A stretch of 64,000 nt of DNA from contig CAWBRU010000008.1 of the NCBI GenBank assembly GCA_963791325.1, forward strand, positions 275,547 through 339,546, read 5' to 3'. This DNA is from JBEVJK01 sp963791325 (GTDB lineage Bacteria; Pseudomonadota; Alphaproteobacteria; Rhizobiales; Rhizobiaceae). The notes under the pieces were generated by a model. That model was given only the letters and a program-made list of their open reading frames with translations. It searched no databases and had not been told where the DNA came from. The position numbers were made by a program, and so were the translations under genes. Each line of letters opens with the position of its first letter. Positions within the stretch are counted from its first letter, which is position 1. Shown here one piece after another: positions 10,239 to 20,929 of this stretch.

Positions 10239-11110
10239 TCAGTTCGCCGGCGACCGCGACCTTGCTGCTGCGCGTCGATCGCCGCCATCAGCGCCTTGTT
10301 GGCGCCGCCGAGATCGGTCTTGGCCGCCGCCAGCCAGGTCTTGTACTGGTCTTCCGAGACGACGCGGATGGCGATCGGCATGAAGGCATGGTCCTTGCCG
10401 CAGAGCTCCGAGCACTGGCCGTAGATAGAGCCCTTCCTTCTCGGCCTTGAACCAGATCTCGTTGATGCGGCCCGGCACCGCGTCGGTCTTGACGCCGAAG
10501 GCCGGCATGGCGAAGGCGTGGATCACGTCGGCCGCGGTCACCAGCACGCGGGTCATGGTGTTGACCGGCACGACCAGCTCGTTGTCGACGGTCAGCAGGC
10601 GCGGATAGACGGCGAGGTCGGTCTTGCCGGCCGCGGCGCGCGTCGCTCGTCGGCGAGGATCGCCGAGTTGAAGGAGAGCGGCTCCTCGATCTGGTACTCG
10701 TAGTCCCAGTTCCACTGGTTGCCGGTCGCCTTCAGCGTCAGCTTCGGCTCTTCCGGCGGATTGTACTGCGCGGTCAGCAGCTGGAACGACGGGATCGCCA
10801 GGAACAGCAGGATGACCACCGGCCCGACGGTCCAGATGACCTCGATCAGCGTGTTGTGGCTGGTGCGCGACGGCGTCGGGTTGACGCTCGCGCGGAACTT
10901 GAAGATGCAATAGGCGAGCAGCACCAGCACGAGCAGCGTGATCGGAACGATGAACCACAGCGTGTAGTGCTCGAACCAGGTGATCTGCTCCATCATGCCG
11001 GTGGCGGCCGGCTGGAAGGTCATCTGCCACGGCTGCGGCTGCTGCGCATGGGCGGCGCTCGCGGCAACGACGGCGGCGAGCGCCGCGAGGCTGGCCAAGA
11101 TCCTCTTCAT
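10239..11110 (-). CDS. coxB: Cytochrome c oxidase subunit II (frameshifted)
   Basis: Carries the CuA centre that receives electrons from cytochrome c. Signal peptide (LASLAALAAVVAASAAHAQ), then two membrane helices (YTLWFIVPITLLVLVLLAY and TVGPVVILLFLAIP), QWNWDYEYQ, DVIHAFAMPAFGVKTDAVPG, and, across an indel near 10430, the CuA motif YGQCSELCGKDHAFMPI. First gene of the oxidase operon; it is divergent from ialB across a gap of about 350 bp that must hold the promoter. Confidence 0.94.
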
Positions 11111-11464
11111 CACCCTCTTCTCTCTCCGAGTTCCGACGGCGCCGCCGGACGCCTCGCGCAATGGCGGCGGAGTCCCTCGCGGCTGTCGGCTGGGTTCAAA
11201 CCATACTCTTTTGCCGACCGCAAGAAAGGAGCAGGCGATCTCATGCGGCATTTTTGCACGCGCACAGCGACGGAAACCGCCGGCCAATGCGCTAGAAGCC
11301 CGCCGCCGGTTCGCGCAATGCTGGCATCGGCCAAGCTTGCGGCCGATGCAGCCGTTCGCAGGGGTCGCAATTCGGGCGAAATTGGCGCGGAGATGTCGCG
11401 CAAATGCCCTATGTCGCGGCCGCCTATCCTGCGGGCATAAAGTGCCGTGATTCGCAATGGAGCA
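11111..11464. other. Intergenic region between coxB and ialB
   Basis: 354 bp separate the divergent coxB and ialB starts. No open frame with a recognisable product and no RNA gene is evident. Promoters for both genes must lie here, but I cannot point to convincing -35/-10 boxes. Confidence 0.6.
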
Positions 11465-11990
11465 ATGATGTTTTCCCGAGATCGCTGAGAACCCCTGATC
11501 GCGGCTTCTCGCTGCTTGTCGCATGCGCAGGCGTCCGGCCGGTCTCGGCCGCGCCAGCAGAGCGGCACGGTCAAGTCGACCCATGGCGCCTGGTCGATCA
11601 TCTGCGACACGCCGGCCGGCGCGACGTCCGAGCAATGCGCGATGATGCAGAACGTGGTCGCCGAGGACCGCCCGGAGATCGGGCTGTCGGTCGTCGTGCT
11701 GCGGACCGCCGACAACAAGGCCGAGATCCTGCGCGTGCTGGCCCCGCTCGGCGTGCTGCTGCCCAACGGGCTCGGCCTCAATGTCGACGGCAAGGACATC
11801 GGCCGCGCCTATTTCGTGCGCTGCTTCCAGGACGGCTGCTATGCCGAGGTGATCCTCGAAAAGCAGCTGCTCGACACGCTGAAGAGCCGGCACGTCGGCA
11901 ACCTTCATCGTCTTCCAGACGCCGGAGGAAGGCATCGGCATCCCGGTCGACCTCAAGGGCTTCGCCGACGGGTTCGCCGCGCTGCCCTGA
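11465..11990 (+). CDS. Invasion-associated locus B (IalB) family protein (frameshifted)
   Basis: Secreted protein of the IalB family, linked to host-cell invasion in Bartonella and common in free-living rhizobia. After a frame-broken signal peptide the mature part reads STHGAWSIICDTPAG, EQCAMMQNV, LGVLLPNGLGLNVDGKDIG, FVRCFQDGCYAEVIL, with the paired cysteines usual for the family. An extra base near 11900 shifts the end, which should read PVDLKGFADGFAALP. Start ATG at 11465 or 11468. Confidence 0.85.
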
Positions 11991-12080
11991 GCGGCACGCC
12001 CGCCGAATTGGCGCATTGCCGAACCGGCGGCCAGCGCCTACATCGGGGCTGACACTTCCGGCGGGAACGGGCGGCAGGCG

Positions 12081-13498
12081 ATGAAGAGCATCCTCGGACA
12101 ATTCGACATTTCGGACGATCGCGTGCGCGCAGATCGTCGCCGACGACGATCAACGGCGCCGACGACGGCGAGCTCTATCTCGAGCACAGCGAGAGCGAAT
12201 CGCTGATGTTCGACAACGGCCGGCTGAAGACCGCCAACTTCAACACCGACCAGGGCTTCGGGCTGCGCGCCGTGGCCGGCGAGGCGAGCGGCTATGCGCA
12301 TTCGAGCGAGCTCTCCGAAGCCGCGCTGCTGCGCGCCGCCGACGCCGTCTCGACGGTCAAGGGCGGCTATTCCGGCACGCTTGCCGCCGCGCCCGCCCGC
12401 ACCAACCGGCATCTCTACGGCGACGAGAATCCGATCGCCGCGCCCTCCTTCGCCGAGAAGGCCAAGCTGCTGCAGGAAATCGACGCCTGGCTGCGCGCCC
12501 GCGATCCGCGCGTGCGCCAGGTGACCGCCTCGCTCGCCGCGTCGTGGCAGCATGTCGAGATCCTGCGCGCCGACGGCCAGGTCGTGCGCGACATCCGGCC
12601 GCTGGTGCGCGTCAACTTCTCCGTGGTGGTCGGCGAAGGCGACCGCCAGGAGAGCGGCTCCTACGGCATGGGCGGACGCAAGTCGCTTCGGCGAGTTCCT
12701 GGCCGAGGACAGCTGGCAATTCGGCGCCGAGGAGGCGCTGCGCCAGGCGCTGGTCAATCTCGAGGCGATCCCGGCGCCGGCCGGCACCTTCGACATCGTG
12801 CTGTCCAGCGGCTGGCCGGGCGTCATGCTGCACGAGGCGGTCGGCCACGGGCTGGAGGGCGATTTCAACCGCAAGAAGACCTCGGCCTTCGCCGGCCTGA
12901 TGGGCAAGCAGGTCGCCGCCAAGGGCGTCACCGTGGTCGACGACGGCACCATCGCCGAGCGGCGCGGCTCGCTCACCGTCGACGACGAGGGCACGCCGAC
13001 CAACCGCACGGTGCTGATCGAGGACGGCAAGCTGGTCGGCTACATGCAGGACCGCCAGAACGCGCGGCTGATGGGCATGGCAGCCGACCGGCAACGGCCG
13101 GCGCGAATCCTATGCGCACCAGCCGATGCCGCGCATGACCAACACCTACATGACGGCCGGCGACATGGAGCCGGCCGAGATCATCGCCTCGGTCAAGAAC
13201 GGCATCTATGCCGTCGTCGTTCGGCGGCGGCCAGGTCGACATCACCTCGGGCAAGTTCGTGTTCGGCTGCACCGAGGCCTACATGATCGAGAACGGCAAG
13301 GTGACGCAGCCGATCAAGGGCGCCATGCTGATCGGCAACGGGCCGGACGCCATGCACCGCGTCACCATGATCGGCAACGACATGAAGCTCGACACCGGCA
13401 TCGGCATGTGCGGCAAGGCCGGCCAGGGCGTGCCGGTCGGCGTCGGCCAGCCGCATCTCAGGATGAACCAGATGACGGTCGGCGGCACCAAAGCCTGA
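12081..13498 (+). CDS. tldD: Metalloprotease TldD (frameshifted)
   Basis: Large subunit of the TldD/TldE (PmbA) zinc protease, which degrades unfolded peptides and processes some modified peptides. Clear landmarks: ESLMFDNGRLKTANFNTDQGFG, SGSYGMGGRKS, the zinc motif HEAVGHGLEGDFNRKKTSAF (HExxxH), GTPTNRTVLIEDGKL, and YMIENGKVTQPIKGAML..MRVTMIGND-like C-terminal blocks. The 473-codon span fits. Indels near 12130, 12685, 13095 and 13220. The ATG at 12081 is the first in a suitable position. No tldE/pmbA gene is seen in the window. Confidence 0.94.
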
Positions 13499-13911
13499 TG
13501 GCCAGCCGGCCGCGGCCCGCGCTTGCCGCCCCAGCGCCGCTGATCGACCAGCGCCTGGTGGCCGGTTTCCTCATCGGGCCGCTCGCCGGAGCCGCGGTCT
13601 ATGCCGCGATCCTTCACCTCGCCCGCCCCGGCCCGCAGGATTTCTGGTTCTACCTGATCAATTCGCTGGCCTACGGCTACGGCACCAGCCTGGTCGTGCT
13701 CTTGCCGGCCTTCCTCTTGCTGCGCCACTTCAAGGTCGACCAGTGGGGCGCCTGCGCCGCCATCGGGCTGATCACCGGGTTCCTGTTCTACTGGCTGGTC
13801 TTCCACGTGCCGGCCTCGGCCGGCACCTTGCGCACGCTGATCGTCAACGGGGCGCTGCCGTTCCTGTTCATCGCCTGTGCCATCCGGCTGATCGCCGGAA
13901 AGCGGGCTTGA
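13498..13911 (+). CDS. Hypothetical four-helix membrane protein
   Basis: An intact 137-residue frame starting in a TGATG overlap with the tldD stop, so it is probably translationally coupled. Four hydrophobic segments are visible (GFLIGPLAGAAVYAAILHL, YGYGTSLVVLLPAFLLL, AAIGLITGFLFYWLVFHV, LIVNGALPFLFIACAIRL). No catalytic motif. It ends convergently 44 bp inside the 3-prime end of the rlmD-like gene. Unknown function. Confidence 0.75.
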   Translation: MASRPRPALAAPAPLIDQRLVAGFLIGPLAGAAVYAAILHLARPGPQDFWFYLINSLAYGYGTSLVVLLPAFLLLRHFKVDQWGACAAIGLITGFLFYWLVFHVPASAGTLRTLIVNGALPFLFIACAIRLIAGKRA

Positions 13912-15171
13912 CCGTCTCCTTGTCCAGCAGCGCCACGGCCTCGACATGCGGCGACCAGAGGAACTGGTCGACCGGCGTCACGGCGCTCAGGCGGTAGCCG
14001 CCGTCGATCAGGATGCGCAGGTCGCGCGCCAGCGTCGCCGGATTGCACGACACCGCAGCGACCCGCGGCACGTCGCGAGCGCGCGATCTGCTGGCCTGAC
14101 TCCTCGGCGCGCCGGCGCGCGGCGGATCGAACACCAGCCCGTCGAAGCCGGCAAGCTCCTTGACGCCCAGCGGCCGGCGGAACGAGGTCGCGCGCTCGGT
14201 CGTCACGCGCCGCAGCCCTTGGCTCGCCCTGGCGCCGCGCGTCGAGCGCGGCCAGTGCCGCCGCGTCGCCTTCCACCGCATGGACCTCGCCCTGCCGCGC
14301 CAAGCCGCAGCGCAAAGGCGCCGCAGCCGGAAAACAGGTCGGCGACGCGCCGCGCCCCTGCCAGATGGCCAACCACCAGCTCGGCCATTGCGTGCTTCGG
14401 CCGCTGCGATCGCCTGCAGGAAACCGCCGGGCGGCGGGGTGACGGCAGCGCCGCCGAAATCGACCGTCGGACTTCGCGGCTCGACGCACGATCTCGCCGT
14501 CGATCGACAGCCGGGCAAAGCCTGCGGCCAGTCGCGAAACGCCGCAGCTGCGCGGCGGCGCTTGTCGTTGACAGCTTGCCGCTTCGGAGGCTGCGACGTC
14601 CGACTCCGGCAGCGGTCGCGGTGACGGTCAGCCGGAAGGCGTCGCGTGCGCGGCGCGAGATCAGTCCGGCCAGTTGGCGTAGCGACGGTCGAGCGCCGCG
14701 ACGATCGCCGGCATCGGCGATCGGACATTCGACGATGTCGACGATGTCGTGCGACAGCGCCCGGTTGTAGCCGAGCAGCACGCCGCCGCTCGGTCCGCCG
14801 CGCCGAGAACACGATCGCGGCGGCGGCTGTCCGGGCGCGCAGGCGACGATCGCCGAGCGGCGCCTCGATGCCTCGCGCCGCAACGCCTCGACCGACCTTG
14901 TCCCGCTTCCAGGCGAGATAGGCGCTCGGCTCGAGACTGCTGGATGCGCGCAGCCGCCGCAGCTGCCGAAATGCCGGCAAGGCGGGCTCGACCCGCTGGG
15001 CGAGGGCGTGATCACGTCGAGAAGCTCGGCACGCGCGCCGATCGCCGCCCGGGCGACCGTCACGGTTTCGCCGGGCAGCGCGAACGGGACGAAGACGGCA
15101 CCGGCGGCGCCGGTCTCGGCAATGCCGTCGCCCTGAGCGCCCAGCCGCGCGATGGTCAGCGTGGTGCTCAC
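13868..15171 (-). CDS. RlmD/TrmA-type RNA m5U methyltransferase (frameshifted)
   Basis: SAM-dependent methyltransferase that makes 5-methyluridine in rRNA or tRNA. A TRAM-like N-terminus (LTIARLGAQGDGIAETGAAG..VPFALPGETV) is followed by an iron-sulfur cysteine cluster (CRHFGSCGGCAHP), LGYNRALSHDIVDI, the SAM site FSGCGAFALRL, FDGLVFDPPRAGA, the catalytic SCNPATLARDLR and the end TPVDQFLWSPHVEAVALL. GTG start at 15171 overlaps the tlyA stop. Indels are frequent. The exact target nucleotide cannot be told from sequence. Confidence 0.88.
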
Positions 15172-15939
15172 CGGTCCTTGATCCCGCCGAGCAGGAATTC
15201 GCGATTGCCGTCGCCGCCGTCGATCGGCGACGCGGCGAGGCCGAGCGCCCGCCAGCCGGGCATGGCCGTCGAGCCAGGCGCGCAGCTCCTCGGCGATGCC
15301 GCCGCCGGCAGCGGGGTCGCGCACCATCCCGCCTTTGCCGATCGCGGCGCGCCCGGCCTCGAATTGCGGCTTGACCAGAGGCCAGGCAGCGGCAGCCCGG
15401 CCGCGCCAGGCCGAGCGCCGGCGGCAGCGCCAGCCTGCAGCGAGATGAAGCTGACGTCGCAGACGATGAAATCCGGCAGCGCCCCGCCGAGATCGGCGGC
15501 CGTCAGATCGCGTGCGTTGACGCCTTCGACCAGCCGGACCGCGGATCGGCGGCAAGCGGCGGGATCGAGCTGGCCATGGCCGACATCGAGCGCCGTCACC
15601 TGCGGCCGCGCCGCGCTCCAGCAGCACCTGGGTGAAGCCGCCGGTCGAGGCGCCGATGTCGAGCGCCACCGCCCCGGCCGGATCGAGGCCGAACCGGTCG
15701 AGGCCGGCAAGCAGCTTCAGCGCGGCGCGCGAGACGTAGCGGCGGGCGGGGTCGTCAACGTCGACAGCCGCGCCCGGCGCCACCGGCTGGCCGGCCTTCC
15801 GGGCCGGCTGTCCGTCGACGCAGACGGTGCCGCGTTCGATCGCGTCCCGCGCCCGGGAGCGGGTGCTGTAATAGCCGCGCCGGACGAGCAGGTCGTCGAG
15901 CCTCAGCGGCGCGTCCTCGCAGGGGGGCGGCAGAGCCAT
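15168..15939 (-). CDS. tlyA: TlyA family rRNA methyltransferase (frameshifted)
   Basis: S4-domain plus FtsJ-type methyltransferase, known as TlyA, which 2-prime-O-methylates ribosomal cytidines in mycobacteria and was earlier called a hemolysin. An S4 RNA-binding domain at residues 10-60 (RLDDLLVRRGYYSTRSRARDA) leads into RYVSRAALKLLAGLDRF and the SAM loop ALDIGASTGGFTQVLLERGA; then LPDFIVCDVSFISLQ and a tail FEAGRAAIGKGGMVRDP. Frame breaks near 15610, 15420 and 15260. It lies directly downstream of dxs, a frequent bacterial pairing. Confidence 0.9.
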
Positions 15940-15969
15940 GGCGCGGCCGGCGGCCGGCGGCTCGGCCGG

Positions 15970-17890
15970 TCAGGCGCGGGCGGCGGCGCTGGCCGCCGCG
16001 CCGCCCAGCGCGGCGAACACGCTGCGCACGATGCCGGCCGCGTCCAGGCCGGCGTCGGCATACATCTTTTCCGGCTTCGCCTGGTCGATGAAGGCGTCGG
16101 GCAACACCAGGGGACGCACCTTGAGGCCGCTGTCGAGCAGGCCCGCCACAGCCAGATAGTGCAGCACCTGGCTGGCGAAGCCGCCGACGGCCCCCTCCTC
16201 GACCGTGAGCAGAACCTCGTGCCCGCGCGCCAGCCGGCGCACCAGATCGTGGTCGAGCGGCTTGGCGAAACGGGCATCGGCGACGGTGGTCGACAGCCCC
16301 GCGGCGTCGAGCTCCTCGGCCGCCGCCAGGCAATCCTGCAGCCGCGTTCCGAACGACAGCAGCGCCACCTTGCTGCCCTCCTTGACGATCCGGCCCTTGC
16401 CGATCGCAAGCGCAACGCCGCGCTCCGGCATTTCGACGCCGACGCCGTTGCCGCGCGGATAACGGAACGCGATCGGCCCCTCGTCATAGGCCGCCGCGGT
16501 GCGCACCATATGCCTGAGCTCGGCCTCGTCGGCGGCCGCCATCATCACGAAACCGGGCAGCGAGGCCAGAAAGCCGGTGTCGAAGGCGCCGCAATGGGTC
16601 GGGCCGTCGGCACCGACGAAGCCGGCACGGTCGATCGCGAAGCGTACCGGAAGTTTCTGGATCGCGACATCGTGGACGATCTGGTCGTAGGCGCGCTGCA
16701 GGAAGGTCGAATAGATCGCGGCGAACGGCCGGAAGCCTTCGGCGGCCAGGCCGGCCGCAAAGGTCACGGCGTGCTGCTCGGCAATGCCGACATCGAAGGT
16801 CCGGCTTGGAAACGCCTCGCCGAACAGGTCGAGCCCGGTGCCGGAGGGCATGGCTGCGGTCACCGCGACGATGCGCTCGTCCTCCTCTGCCTCGCGCACC
16901 AGGCTCTCGGCGAACACCTTGGTATAGCTCGGCGCGTTGGCCGGCGCCTTGGCCTGGGCGCCGGTGATGACGTCGAAGCGGTTGACGCCGTGATACTTGT
17001 CCGCCGAGTTCTCGGCGGGAGCGTAACCCTTGCCCTTCTGGGTGACGACGTGGATCAGCACCGGCCCGGTGACCGTGTCGCGAACGTTCTTCAGCACCGG
17101 CAGCAGGTGCTCGAAATTGTGGCCGTCGATCGGTCCGACATAGTAGAAGCCGAGCTCCTCGAACAGGGTGCCGCCGGTCAGGAAGCCGCGCGCGAACTCC
17201 TCCGACCGCCGCGCTTTCTCTTCGAGGAATTTCGGCAGCCGCTTGGCCAGCTGCTTGGCCGTTTCGCGCAGGGAATGATAGGTGCGGCCCGAGACCAGCC
17301 GCGCCAGATAGGCGCTCATCGCTCCGGCCGGCGGCGCGATCGACATGTCGTTGTCGTTGAGGACGACGACGAGACGCTGCATCGAGCGCCCCGGCATTGT
17401 TCATCGCCTCGTAGGCCATGCCGGCCGACATGGCGCCGTCGCCGATGACAGCGATCACATTGTGGCTTCGGCCGGCAAGGTCGCGCGCCACGGCCATGCC
17501 GAGACCTGCCGAAATCGAGGTCGACGAATGCGCCGCCCCGAACGGGTCGTAAGCGCTTTCGGCGCGCTTGGTGAAGCCCGACAACCCGCCTTCCTGGCGC
17601 AGGCTGCGCATGCGTTCGCGCCGCCCCGTCAGGATCTTGTGCGGATAGGCCTGGTGGCCGACGTCCCAGATCAGCCGGTCCGCCGGCGTGTTGAAGACAT
17701 GGTGGAGCGCAATCGTCAGCTCGACCACGCCGAGCCCGGCGCCGAGATGGCCGCCGGTCTCGGACACGATGTCGACCAGGTCGATGCGCAGCTCGTCCGC
17801 CAGCGCCGCAAGCTCGCTCTCCGGCAGCCGCCGCAGGTCGGCAGGGTCGTGGATGGTGTCGAGAAGCGGCGTCCGGGAGCTTTTGGTCAC
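15970..17890 (-). CDS. dxs: 1-deoxy-D-xylulose-5-phosphate synthase (one frameshift)
   Basis: TPP enzyme that starts the MEP isoprenoid pathway from pyruvate and glyceraldehyde-3-phosphate. LVDIVSETGGHLGAGLGVVELT, AAHSSTSISAGLGMAVARDL, the TPP motif VIGDGAMSAGMAYEAMNN, VGPIDGHNFEHLLPVL, FDVGIAEQHAVTFAAGLA, FAIDRAGFVGADGPTHCGAFD and RFAKPLDHDLV are all visible. A single indel near 17390, just after MNNAGA, splits the frame. GTG at 17890 gives about 640 residues, the normal length; an ATG at 17947 is an alternative. Confidence 0.96.
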
Positions 17891-17988
17891 GATCGCAATG
17901 CCTGCTGTCGGCGAGGATTGGCCGGGGATAGAGGCTCGGCCGTGCAAAGTAAATCACGGATTGCGTCAGGCACGGGGGCGCTGGCTGG

Positions 17989-18939
17989 TCAGCTCTCCGG
18001 CAGCGGGATGAACTCCTCGTCGTCGCCGGGCACGATGTCGAAGCGGCCCGTCTTCCACTCGTTTTTCGCCTGCTCGATGCGCTCGCGCGAGGATGACACG
18101 AAGTTCCACCAGGTGTAGCGCGGGGAGCCCAGCGAGGCGCCGCCGAACAGCATCAGCTGGGCCCCCTCCTCGGACTCCACCACGATCTCGTCACCCGGCC
18201 GGAACACCAGCAGCCGGTCCGGCCGGAAGCGGTCGCCGGAGATGATGATCGACCCGTCGAGAATGTAGACGGCGCGCTCTTCGGCCTCGGCCGGGATGCG
18301 CAGCCGCGCGCCGGGCGCCAGCCGCAGTTCGGCATAGAGCGTGTCGGAGTGGGTGCGGACCGGCGAAGCGAGGCCTTCGAAGCTGCCGATCACGAGCCGG
18401 CCCGAAACGCCGTCCTCGCCGCTCCACTCGGGAAGCTCGGTCTTGAACGTATGTTCAAACAGCGGCGCCAGTTCCTCCTTGCCGTCGGGCAGGGCCAGCC
18501 AGGTCTGCAGCCCGGACATCGCCAGCGGGGCGCCGCGCAGCTCTTCCGGCGTGCGCTCGGAATGAACGATGCCGCGGCCGGCGGTCATCAGGTTCACGTC
18601 GCCCGGCCTGATCACCATCTCGGTGCCGAGCGAGTTGCGGTGGCGGATCGAGCCGTCGAACAGATAGGTGACGGTGGCCAGCCCGATATGCGGGTGCGGG
18701 CGGACATCCATCGCCATGCCGGGACGCAGGACCGCCGGCCCCATCCGATCGAAGAAGATGAACGGCCCGACCAGCCGGCGCCGCGCCGTAGGCAGCGCGC
18801 GGCGCACCTCGAAGCCGCCGAGGTCCTTGGCATTGGCCACCACCATCAGCTCGATCGCGTCGCAGGCGAGCGCGTCGCCGGGCTCGGGGTCGCGGGCGGG
18901 AAAGAAGCTCATCGGGGGGCCCTCATCGGTTGCGGACAA
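17989..18939 (-). CDS. Pirin family protein
   Basis: Intact 316-residue bicupin of the pirin family; members bind iron and some are quercetinases, but most bacterial roles are unknown. The N-terminal cupin shows FDRMGPAVLRPGMAMDVRPHPH and TVTYLFDGSIRHRNSLG..NLMTAGRGIVHSERTPEE, with the metal-binding His/His/His/Glu set; the C-terminal half has LRIPAEAEERAVYILDG. A start at 18912 (MSFFPARDPE) would also fit. It stands between dxs and the DUF2277 gene on the same strand. Confidence 0.92.
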   Translation of the reverse strand: MSATDEGPPMSFFPARDPEPGDALACDAIELMVVANAKDLGGFEVRRALPTARRRLVGPFIFFDRMGPAVLRPGMAMDVRPHPHIGLATVTYLFDGSIRHRNSLGTEMVIRPGDVNLMTAGRGIVHSERTPEELRGAPLAMSGLQTWLALPDGKEELAPLFEHTFKTELPEWSGEDGVSGRLVIGSFEGLASPVRTHSDTLYAELRLAPGARLRIPAEAEERAVYILDGSIIISGDRFRPDRLLVFRPGDEIVVESEEGAQLMLFGGASLGSPRYTWWNFVSSSRERIEQAKNEWKTGRFDIVPGDDEEFIPLPES

Positions 18940-18975
18940 TCCTGGGCGACACGGGATTCCGCTTTCCCGGATATC

Positions 18976-19245
18976 TCAGCTGGCGTAGCGCAGCGCCGCG
19001 CGGGCTTTGGCCTTGGCCGCCTCGTCCTCGCGGTTCTTCGGCTCCTGGCTGGTCTCCAGCGTATCGATCAGCCGGCGCGCAGCCGCGGCGATTTCGTCGA
19101 CCGCCCGGTCGAACGCGGCTTCGTTGCGCTTGGCGGGATGGGTGGTGCCGCTCAGCTTGCGCACGAATTGCAGCGCCGCATCGCGCACTTCGGCATCGGT
19201 CGCGGGCGGTTCGAAATTGAACAGCGTCTTGATGTTGCGGCACAT
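18976..19245 (-). CDS. DUF2277 protein
   Basis: Intact 89-residue protein starting MCRNIKTLFNFEPPATDAEV, the conserved N-terminus of the DUF2277 family. A helical second half with RKLSGTTHPAKRNEAAFDRA and a Lys/Ala-rich tail ends RAALRYAS. Function unknown. The early Cys-Arg-Asn-Ile is the family hallmark. Confidence 0.9.
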   Translation of the reverse strand: MCRNIKTLFNFEPPATDAEVRDAALQFVRKLSGTTHPAKRNEAAFDRAVDEIAAAARRLIDTLETSQEPKNREDEAAKAKARAALRYAS

Positions 19246-19298
19246 TTGGCCTGCCTCCATTCGGTCCGGCCTGATTGTCGGGATCGGCGGCCGCCGGG

Positions 19299-19559
19299 TC
19301 AACCGCCTTCGGCGGGGTCGAGCGGGTCGCTGCCGGCCGGCCGGCCGTCGCGCGACAGCCGGATCTTCTCGACCCGATCCTCGGCTGCCCTGAGCAGCTG
19401 ATCGCAATGCGCTTTCAGCGCTTCGCCGCGCTCATAGATGCGGATCGACTGATCGAGCGGCACTTCGCCGCGCTCGAGATCCTCGACGATCGTCTCCAAG
19501 GCTTTCAGCGCCTGCTCGAAGCTCATTGCCTTGATGTCGTCGTTTTCTGCTTCGGCCAC
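19299..19559 (-). CDS. xseB: Exodeoxyribonuclease VII small subunit
   Basis: Intact 86-residue subunit that partners XseA in a single-strand exonuclease. The typical core SFEQALKALETIVEDLERGEVPLDQSIRIYERG is visible, followed by KAHCDQLLRAAEDRVEKIRL. It lies 4 bp after the histone-deacetylase-like gene, as in many rhizobial genomes. xseA is not in the window. Confidence 0.95.
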   Translation of the reverse strand: MAEAENDDIKAMSFEQALKALETIVEDLERGEVPLDQSIRIYERGEALKAHCDQLLRAAEDRVEKIRLSRDGRPAGSDPLDPAEGG

Positions 19560-19563
19560 TCGC

Positions 19564-20491
19564 CTACCCCTTCATCAGCCGCTTGACGTGGGCACCGACC
19601 GACATAGCCAGGCCTTCGAGGTCATAGCCGCCTTCCAGGACGCTGACCAGCCGATTGCCGCTGAACTGCGAGGCCCGGTCGAGCAGCTGGCCGGTCGCCC
19701 ATTCGAAATCCGCTTCGGTGAGGTTGAGCGAGGCGAGCGGGTCGCGGTGATGGGCGTCGAAGCCGGCCGAGACGATGATCAGATCGGGCCGGAACCGGTC
19801 GAGCGCCGGCAGCACCCGCGCGCGAAAGGCCTCGCGGAACTCGGCGCCGCCGCTGCCGGGACCGAGCGGCGCGTTGACGATATTGCCGGCGCCGGTCTCG
19901 CTGGCCGCGCCGGTGCCGGGATAGAGCGGCATCTGATGGGTCGAGGCGTAGAGGACGGTGGGGTCGCTCCAGAAGATCTCTTGCGTGCCGTTGCCGTGAT
20001 GAACGTCCCAATCGACGATCGCCACCCGCCCGGCGCCGTGCCGGCGCTGCGCATGGCGAGCGGCGATGGCGGCCGTATTGAACAGGCAGAAGCCCATGGC
20101 CGTCGCGGTCTCGGCATGGTGGCCTGGCGGCCGCGCCGCCAGAAACGCGTTGTCGGCGGTGCCGGCGAATACACTGTCCACCGCGGCGGTGGCGCCGCCC
20201 ACGGCCGTCAGCGCGGCGTCGAGGCTCTTCGGGCTGATCGTGGTGTCGGCATCCAGGCGCACCAAGCCCGATCTCGGGCAGCGCCCGGCGGATCGCCTCG
20301 AGATAGGCGGACGGATGAACGGCCACAACTGCCGCTTCTTCGCCGCGCGGCGCTTCGACCCGATCAAGCCCGGCGAAAGCCTCGTCCTCGAGCAGCCTGC
20401 CGATGGCACGCAGCCGGTCCGGACGCTCGGGATGGCCGGGCGGCGTCAGGTGCTCCAGGAATACAGGATGGGAATAGAGCCGGGTCGTCAT
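19564..20491 (-). CDS. Histone deacetylase family hydrolase (one frameshift)
   Basis: Zinc amidohydrolase of the HDAC/acetylpolyamine amidohydrolase/AcuC superfamily, which removes acetyl groups from lysines or polyamines. N-terminal HLTPPGHPERPDRLRAIGRLL, then the HDAC core FLAARPPGHHAETATAMGFC, VAIVDWDVHHGNGTQEIFW with zinc Asp/His, YPGTGAASETGAGN and LIIVSAGFDAHHRDPLA with the second zinc Asp. One inserted base near 20268 splits it. About 308 residues, a usual length. Substrate not predictable. Confidence 0.92.
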
Positions 20492-20575
20492 CCTTCATCT
20501 CTAGCAAGTGTCGGCGCGCATGGCAGACAAGATATTGCCGCCTGCACTATCACGCAGCCGCGACCGGGCGAAGGG

Positions 20576-20809
20576 TCAGGCGCCGGGACCGACGAGCAGC
20601 AGTGCGGCACCCACCACCATCATTGCGATGCCCGGCCAGTTGCCCGCGCCGCCGAGGGAGCGGAGGCCGCTGAGGCCGGCCTCCAGCATGCCTGCGCGTG
20701 GGGCCGGGCTCGGCGCCTTGAGCAGCGGGCGGCCACGCCCGAGCGCCTGGCGTGCCAGCACCAGCAGGCCGGCAATCACCAAGAACCCACCCAGGAAGAT
20801 GATCGCCAT
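20576..20809 (-). CDS. Hypothetical small two-helix membrane protein
   Basis: 77 residues with two hydrophobic ends, IIFLGGFLVIAGLLVLA and IAMMVVGAALLLVG, joined by a basic loop. Normal codon use for the region, no family recognised. It is divergent from the S41 peptidase gene (120 bp gap) and sits 85 bp from the HDAC-like gene start. Confidence 0.55.
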   Translation of the reverse strand: MAIIFLGGFLVIAGLLVLARQALGRGRPLLKAPSPAPRAGMLEAGLSGLRSLGGAGNWPGIAMMVVGAALLLVGPGA

Positions 20810-20929
20810 CGTCCTCTCCCAATCACTTTTTCGGCATCGCCGTTCAGACGGCCTTAGCTAGTGCGGCGCTCGCCTTTTTCCAGCCGCGGTGGCCGAGATA
20901 ATGGCGCGCAGGAGGCGGAAGGAAGCTCG

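Noticed and set aside
1..17400. Genuine pseudogenisation of the oxidase and isoprenoid genes
   Set aside because: Breaks occur in every gene at similar spacing while motifs stay perfect, including genes essential for life; sequence error explains this better.
14749..17448. Very long open frame on the plus strand (about 900 codons)
   Set aside because: It is antisense to dxs, tlyA and the rlmD-like gene, all of which show family motifs; the plus-strand product is Arg/Gly/His-rich with no motif. High-G+C shadow frame.
18349..19401. Long plus-strand frame opposite pirin and DUF2277
   Set aside because: Antisense to two genes with clear families; no ribosome site or motif of its own.
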